Origin: Rhyacophila brunnea
Lineage: Eukaryota > Arthropoda > Insecta > Trichoptera > Rhyacophilidae
Assembly: GCA_022495005.1 (NCBI GenBank)
Contig: JAGYXB010002074.1
Span: 248,001 to 312,000, forward strand
Direction: 5' to 3'
Length of the DNA stretch: 64,000 nt
Numbering within the stretch: position 1 is the stretch's first letter; each line of letters begins with the position of its first letter. The translations under genes were made by a program, and so were the position numbers. Under the pieces are notes generated by a model that worked only from the letters and a program-made list of their open reading frames with translations, made no database searches and had not been told where the DNA came from. Positions 57,962-64,000 of the stretch are shown here, in pieces.

Positions 57962-58532
57962 CAGTGACGTCCCGTGGGGGTAGGCAGACTGAGCGTCGCT
58001 TGGGGACGACAGTTACTTGAGGGCGGCAAATCGAGGAGAATCATTTGGCATATATAGAAATATCTACCTAAACTGGGTACTTAATGACGAAAAAATCTTT
58101 CTTTAAAAAAATCAGCTCACTGGTTGGAAACAAAATGTATTAATTAACATAAAAGGTTAAACAGGACCAGTGTTGCCATCTTTTTCTATGCTGATTATAG
58201 TACAAAGGCGTAAAAATTATAGTATTTCTGTAAAAAATATAGTACAGGAACATTTTTCGGCTTAAATCCTTTAAAATTATAGTATTTTGGCATATTTGGC
58301 GCAAAATTATAGTATTTTACATTTTTTGCAAAATCAAAATTATAGTATTGTACTATAATAAAATTATAGTACGGTTGGCAACACTGAACAGGACTGTAAT
58401 TTTTTGTCGGGTTCGCGATATCTAGTTTACTTCCATTGTCATTAGACGTCCTTGGTTACCAGAAACGACACGAGCACAAATGCGGCATTATGACGCTGCC
58501 CAAGGGCGGCATTATGTCTAGGGACGTCACTG
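57962..58532 (+). mobile_element. hAT-type element, CAGTGACGTCCC family, copy B
   Basis: Starts CAGTGACGTCCCGTGGGGGT and ends, inverted, CAGTGACGTCCCTAGAC. The perfect 8-bp duplication CATATGAA flanks it (57954-57961 and 58533-58540). Shared with copy C: GGTAGGCAGA, GGTTGGAAACAAAATGTATT and the GACTGTAATTTTTTGTCG-like block. A nested 219-bp element interrupts it at 58168. Confidence 0.9.
58168..58386. mobile_element. Nested 219-bp hAT-type MITE with repeated TTATAGTA motifs
   Basis: Ends CAGTGTTGCCATC and, inverted, CAGTGTTGCCAAC. The perfect 8-bp duplication AACAGGAC flanks it (58160-58167 and 58387-58394). The interior is built from about eight AAATTATAGTATTTT-like units. Copy C keeps the uninterrupted site (TTCAATAGGAATGTAATTTT near 62243). 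Confidence 0.9.
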
Positions 58533-58686
58533 CATATGAATTAACACGGAGTCGGTATTAAACAACACTAACATGGACCCACCTTACCAACCGCCCCGTA
58601 CCACACTCAGTCTTAATCGAGCGTATTACGAGACCCTAAATTTGGTATGAAGCATCAGTAGGTTTTTTATGCCTGGAAATGTCACA

Positions 58687-59196
58687 GTGGATCTATTCTA
58701 TACACAAGGCGGCTATCGACGGCAGTTTATCATATCGTCGCAATAGATTGGTTTGTCGAATATCCGTTTTTGTCGAAATCGACCTTTTAATGCAGAATGA
58801 TTTTTTTTATCTAAATGAACCTGAACCTTCCTTTTCTTTAAATTGCTTTGTAATGAAAATAACATTCATATGCTGGAATAACAACAATTTAAATACCTCC
58901 ATGAATTTAAATATAGGATAATGTAATTTGTTTTTCATCTACTGAACATTTTACATTTGGTCTATTCGACAAACCAATCCTACAGCGACGATATGTATGT
59001 ATTGAGGTATTATAATTTATTGTTACAATAAGTTAGCCATCTAAACTGTCAAAGCTATCTATCTCGCTCTAAAAGTTAACACAGCCAAGAGTGGGGCTGT
59101 TAAAACATGGCACTTTTTGACACTTTCGACTGCATAAATATGATAAACTATTGTCGATAACCGCAGATAGCCGCCTTGCGTATAGAATATACCCAC
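58687..59196. mobile_element. MITE, GTGGRTCTATTCTATAC family, long copy
   Basis: Left GTGGATCTATTCTATACACA with AGGCGGCTATCG; right, inverted, GTGGGTATATTCTATACGCA with AGGCGGCTATC. A second inner inverted pair, GATTGGTTTGTCGAATA (58746) and its inverse TATTCGACAAACCAATC (58964), makes the structure two-tiered. Same family as 49653-49985. The frame at 58679-58921 is not coding. Confidence 0.7.
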
Positions 59197-59309
59197 AGGA
59201 ACAGTTACGCAAGACTGAGGTTGTCACGCATACAAGTGTGTTTTAGCTAAGTTTAAATTGACGTTATTAATAAAATGTGCCCATTGAATAGAGGAGCACA
59301 GAGAACTAA
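59197..59309. other. Short spacer
   Basis: Nothing recognised. Confidence 0.5.
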
Positions 59310-59880
59310 CAAAAAATAATTACAAGATAAAAAGAACTTTTTAATAAAAAAATACCTCGTTTTTAAATTTTCTGTTGAATCCAAAGAGATTAGAGTCTTT
59401 CAATCTCTTTGGTTGAATCATATAAACTTGACAATTCTATGTATTAATAAATATTTTTTTTGTAGGTACTTGATTTATAAATACTGAATAAATATTATAG
59501 AATAGGTAGTGAAATGTCATTTTGACATTTCATATTGATTTCCATAGTAACGCACGTATATATTAATAATTTAGTGGCTAGGACCCCTTAGCAACCAATA
59601 ATAGTGAATAGTGAGTAGTAAATATTTTTTTTAACGAATTTCTTCCGAAACATACAAAACAGAATTAACTGAAAATTAATTCAATTCTGCTTAAACATGG
59701 CTAAAATTATTAAAAGAATGCATTGTCGTCGTGTTCTGATATATTCTAAAAGTTTCAAATGTCTAGCTAGTCGGGAAGTTAGTTAAAAATCTTGGACAAA
59801 CAAGAAAAAAATTGTACTGCACAATAAAAAATCTGTACCGCACAAACAAGAATACGAGCTAATAAAAACGTGGTAATAAC
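59310..59880 (+). repeat. Dispersed repeat, copy 2 (partner at 40138-40645)
   Basis: Collinear with the first copy through AATTACAAGATAAAAAGAAC, the palindrome GAAATGTCATTTTGACATTT(C), GCATTGTCGTCGTG and TCTAGCTAGTCGGGAAGTT. Relative to copy 1 it carries a small palindromic insertion (59381-59418) and a few indels. No coding frame. Confidence 0.8.
59381..59418. repeat. 38-bp palindromic insertion with duplicated TTGAAT
   Basis: Copy 1 reads CTGTTGAATCATATAAAC. Here CCAAAGAGATT, a 10-base loop and AATCTCTTTGG are inserted between two TTGAAT units (59375-59380 and 59413-59418). The inserted 32 bases form an 11-bp perfect stem. Confidence 0.85.
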
Positions 59881-60062
59881 AATAATTATGAATAATAAAA
59901 CAACACAAAGTTAATTCAAAACTTTACTGATGAACATTTTATGTGAAGAGATCTTTACGTCCACAATGGATGTTAAGCAGACGTTATTTACAAGGATTAC
60001 AAGGTAAGCCATTCGCCGACCCATTAAGTCCGGTTACATGTAAGTTGTACGTATGCAGTAAC
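59881..60062. other. Short spacer
   Basis: The frame at 59984-60184 (-) overlaps the foldback arm and has no motif. Confidence 0.45.
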
Positions 60063-61156
60063 ATCGTGGGACATTTATTCGTGCGCCGCAGTACGTGAAA
60101 CATGAGTTCGTATATTTCACCATGGAATACATTTGTACGTATCTCACAAAATGCGGCGATAGTTTGCAAATAGTACTGTTCCAATTAGATTAACCCTAAC
60201 CTAACCTTACCTAGTAAAGACATCTCCACATGAAGCGCCTAGTTTCAAAAGCCCCTAAAACGGTTTTTGAAATTTTTTGAGTTAGATATGTATTTAGACA
60301 GATATTTTTGTTACCTATTGATAGGTACGGGTTTATGTAGGGTGTTGATTTATACTTTGTACTTATTAAAAACACTGATTCAGGGACATTAAGTATATTT
60401 CGCTTGACAAGTAACAATTAATTACTAACAACATTTGTAAACGAACGCTTTGGCGCGAAAAGGGTAGCAAATCGTATTTAGAGGCGACGTTCAAGGCTCA
60501 AGGGTGGTAACCGACTGACAGTACCTGCCTTCGACCCTTCGTCCGCCCAGAAACAGATAACGGTAACTTTCTTTTTCTTTGTTTAGCTGTGCGTGCATCC
60601 TGGTCCAGCCTTGACTCATTTACAGTTACAATAATATCATTATATTCCCAACTCTGTCGATTGGAGGATTTTTGATGGGGGATTTAGGCATTATGATAAT
60701 ATAATAAATATTATTTGGTATCACTATATGATGGCCAAAGATTGAACTTTAAAAAAACGTCAAAAACCGTCAATACGTATGATCAAAAATTAGGGTAAAT
60801 TTCAAACCTGCTAAAATGGTTGGGTGTGCTTTTCAAATACCCCTAAAATGGAAAGCCAAAATACTCTTTAGAATGTAAAGAATTTAAAAATTAATACATA
60901 AAGTTCACAGATTGCATAGATATGATTTTCTCTCATTTTTCTCAAAACTAACTAAAATAGTTTTTCTCATTTTTCTCAGAACTACCTAAAATCGTTTTAG
61001 GGGCTTTTGAAACTAGACGCTTCACAATATGTTGTAGCATACGTACAATAATATACTCCACGGTGAAATGTTCAACGAAGAACTCGTCGTTTGATTAAAT
61101 GTTACACGAACTCATGTTTCACGTACTGCGACGCACGAATAAATGTCCTGCGGTGA
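60063..61156. mobile_element. Foldback element with arms of about 170-210 bp
   Basis: The left arm contains GGGACATTTATTCGTGCG, CGCAGTACGTGAAACATGAG and, inward, AAGCGCCTAGTTTCAAAAGC with CCCTAAAACG. The same blocks appear inverted at 60987-61156 in reverse order. TAACCCTAACCTAACCTTACC-type sequence lies in the left arm (60192). The centre (60270-60985) is AT-rich and non-coding. No target duplication was found. Confidence 0.6.
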
Positions 61157-62051
61157 ACTGTTAAGATAACGTTAAGATAACGATTAAGTCCTTGCTTACA
61201 ATCACACAAAAAATAGAAAAATTTCCGCCAAATTTTGTAGGCATCAGAGGCGGACACCGATTGGGAAGCACTGCCATAGAGAACACCATATACACAGGGC
61301 CCATTGATGTCACAAGCGATTTTCGGAAAACAATTATAGTATATTCATCAAAATATTGTGAAGGGGCCTGCATGTATTAATTATTATTTTGTAGGTAATA
61401 AAAGACATCGCTAATTGGTTTGTTTCGAAAGGGGTGCGTAGCTACATAATTTTGGCAAACCGTATATCAAAGGTGGACTAATTAATGAATTTTGTGAAAT
61501 TATAGCACTTGTGGTATGATGTTTTGTATGGCATCGATGAAGCATCAGTTGCGTGCACACGTCATCATGAAATCATTATACTATTTGATTAATAAATCTA
61601 CAAAATTATACGTAAAAAATCAACTGGTATATTATCAATATTTAGTTTTGTAAATATTATTGATAACGATTTTATATTTTACAACATCAAAGAATTACTT
61701 ACTTTGTTCTAAACTATGGTTTATCTACTCAATAATTTAAAATGATAAGCTAAAATCGGCAACGTTTTTCTGTCTGTTTTTTTTTCGTGTCAAATTATTT
61801 TGTATGTTTTTTAATTTTAAATACTTATATTATATTCGTTATACGTGTACAAATGCAGTGACACAGTAGTTGAAAAAATGGTCGAGAACACAGCTTCGCT
61901 TCTCGCATTTTTCGAAACAATCGCTCCGTTTCGTGCAAGATAAATAAATTGCAATATAATTCATTAAGATAATAATTAAATTCATTGTACCTATACCTAT
62001 TAGGTACATAAATTATTGTTAATAAAGGTTTAATACGAAATGCATAGGAGG
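61157..62051. other. Non-coding stretch
   Basis: The opposing frames 61161-61373 (-) and 61192-61380 (+) have no motif. Nothing else is seen. Confidence 0.45.
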
Positions 62052-62580
62052 CAGTGACGTCCCGTGGAGGTAGGCAGATTTAGCGTCGCTTGGGGGCGGC
62101 AGTTGCTCGAAGGGCGGTAAATCGAGGAGAATCATTAAGTATACATAGAAATAGGTACCTAAAATTAGTAATAACGGGAATATCTTTTCATTAAAATTGA
62201 GCTCACTGGTTGGAAACAAAATGTATTAATTAACATGAAAGGTTCAATAGGAATGTAATTTTTTGTCGAGTTCGCGATGTCTAGATTACTTTCGTTGTTT
62301 TTAGACGTCACGTCCTTGATGACCAGCAATGACACGTGCAGATTTGCGAATTATATTTTAATTATAGATACACGGTACATACTAACCTAATAAATTTATC
62401 CAAATATTTTTGCCAGTCACTCGCGAGTTTTGAAAGTTGTCAGATGTATTTTTAACCCAATGCTTACGGGCCCTTTTGATTATTTTTTTAATTAACGTGT
62501 TAATTTGCATTTGAAAAGCAATTAGCAAAAACACAATTTTGTGCGGCTCGTAAGCATTGGGTTAAATGCAATGACATTAA
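62052..62580 (+). mobile_element. hAT-type element, CAGTGACGTCCC family, copy C, right-truncated
   Basis: Starts CAGTGACGTCCCGTGGAGGT and is collinear with copy B, then with copy A inverted (AGTCACTCGCGAGTTTTG, AAGTTGTCAGATGTATTTTT). Homology ends soon after the inserted MITE at about 62570, and no right terminus is present. The frame at 62019-62219 (-) is not coding. Confidence 0.75.
62456..62561. mobile_element. 106-bp piggyBac-like MITE
   Basis: Ends CCCAATGCTTACGGGC and, inverted, CCCAATGCTTACGAGC, starting CCC and ending GGG, flanked by TTAA (62452-62455 and 62562-62565). TTAA duplication plus CCC/GGG ends is the piggyBac signature. Copy A of the host hAT family shows the site without insert (ATGCATTTAAAAATACAC near 54578). 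Confidence 0.9.
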
Positions 62581-63915
62581 TATGGACGAAGCATCTAGAA
62601 AATAAAATGACACTCACTTTGTGTCGGGTCTGCCGGATGGCGAAATTCATATTTTAATATCGGTATCCTAAGCTCAAATGAACATTCTGCTTGCAAGCGG
62701 TCTAGCGACACCGCTGGGTCTGCCCATACAAAATTTCTGACTGTCAGGTTTCGACTCCACCGTTATTATTGTGTTACAAAATGCCAATGTGGCTAGTTAA
62801 AAATTGTAAAAAAATCTACTAAACACTCCAAGAAAGATGGGATATCATTTTGCATGTGTTAGTATTATTTATTATTTATAAAATGCCATTTTAAGATGTT
62901 GATGAATGTTTATTCAATGCAATTGAATGACAGGAACCATTGGACAGTCAGTCGCCTGTGATTCGCTGGGCTCACTTGCGTCTAATCTCCGAGAAGTCGT
63001 AAGTAACCGAAAATCTGTTTCTAACGCAATGAGTCATGACACTAATACGCCATTACAATAAAGGTTATATTACTATAAATTCTCGAGCTTGTATCGCATA
63101 ATGGAAACGGATACGTCAATGGTCACGTGACATCTACCTATACATCTGTGAATGACTTTCATGCACAATTTCTCGTGCGCGCCGGGTATGAAGTGAGTCG
63201 TCCATTTAATATGTCATTGGTTAAATGTATCTGAAACCGTGGACCCGCAATATTATTATCTACTGAAGTACATAGAGATGGCATTTAAATTAAATTTAAC
63301 GCTATATATTTTGTTACTAATGTATCCATACAACACATTTCTTAGATATTGGAGTGATGAAAAGATGATAAAAAATATTTTACTTATAAAAAATGGGGCG
63401 GCATTTTGTTTAGGGGTGTCATTTCGAGCGTTATTCTAAATTAAAAATTGGACGATCTAATATTGATAATTGACTATTCGTCAGATAACGAAATACAACT
63501 ATGGCGATATTACATATTACAAATCGAATTAATTGGCATTTCCATGTAGGTATCAAATTATAGCTTACTTTGTAGATCAATGACCGCGACAATAATCTTT
63601 GTATATCTGTTCTCACTTAGTTAGTTAATAGCCTAATTATTACATGATTATAAGTTGATAAAATAATAATCAGTACGTCATGATTGATAAAAAGAGAATT
63701 ATTCGATTGTAAGTTTTCGACCGAAGCACATCGCTCTGTGCTGTGATTCACATTATTGTAACTATTGTACACCTATACTTATGCAATTTAAATAAACTCA
63801 CACCCTTCATAATCACGACAACAACTTCTCATCTCTCCTCGTCACAACTCCACTGGCCCTCACATCGACGACCCCCTACACAACAAATATGACACGCATT
63901 TTCGTAATTTCAAGC
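62581..63915. other. Non-coding stretch
   Basis: Frames at 63239-63439 (+) and 63431-63616 (-) have no motif. A T-arm-like CAGGTTTCGACTCC near 62746 is too isolated to call a tRNA. Confidence 0.45.
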
Positions 63916-64000
63916 GGTGTCCACATTGGCAACAAGTTGCTAGTAACCTCATTAAATTTCAAATAAAATAATTTATGGTCATATAAATTATGATAATTAT
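63916..64000 (+). mobile_element. Left part of a hairpin MITE, cut by the window end
   Basis: GTGTCCACATTGGCAACAAG, then TTGC...CTCATTAAATTT resembles the left arm of the hairpin at 29830 (CCACACCGGCAACAAG, then CTCGTTAAATTTT). Its right arm would lie beyond the window. Confidence 0.45.

Overview
The window is nuclear DNA from an arthropod, most likely an aphid or other hemipteran. It is strongly AT-rich, with few open frames. The motif TAGGTA/TACCTA recurs everywhere, and six units of the arthropod telomere motif TTAGG (as CCTAA) sit at 45866-45895. Retrotransposons and DNA transposons are of animal type. There is no prokaryotic gene organisation. The aphid assignment rests on general sequence character and was not tested by a search.

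Host genes are almost absent. The best candidate is a CpG-rich first coding exon at 26874-27061 (+), with a good start context, an upstream in-frame stop and a clean splice donor. Two weaker candidates are a possible terminal exon with a membrane segment (25424-25674, +) and a long unrecognised open frame (28495-28880, -). Most of the window therefore looks like intergenic or intronic DNA.

The rest is a dense mobile-element landscape. Left third: TIR elements at 4873-5944, 10231-10957 and 11415-11782, then two copies of one hAT-type family at 17708-20239 and 20478-22107. Each of those has a perfect 8-bp target duplication and carries further nested elements (18012-19942 and 21212-21908, also with perfect 8-bp duplications). 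A TTAA-flanked foldback family occurs four times (12422-12976, 16318-17015, 18784-19490, 33748-35138). The last copy is a near-perfect palindrome of about 1.39 kb.

Middle: tRNA-derived SINEs (31539-31640 and 32029-32224, with a third copy at 57477-57672), a jockey-like reverse transcriptase (36341-37738, -), hAT transposase remnants (37750-37875 and 46791-47052, both -), two RTE-like LINE 3' ends with GAT tails and target duplications (39011-39584, 47746-48635), a 2.2-kb hAT element (41617-43809), and a TIR element carrying the telomere-like array (45286-46126).

Right third: a LINE 3' end with an AAAT tail (53613-54321), three copies of a CAGTGACGTCCC hAT family (54382-55358, 57962-58532, 62052-62580) that record nested insertions and matching empty sites, a hAT element with a recognisable transposase C-terminus (55998-57009), a foldback element (60063-61156) and a 106-bp piggyBac-like MITE (62456-62561). 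The elements do not form a pathway. Read together they give a relative history of insertions.
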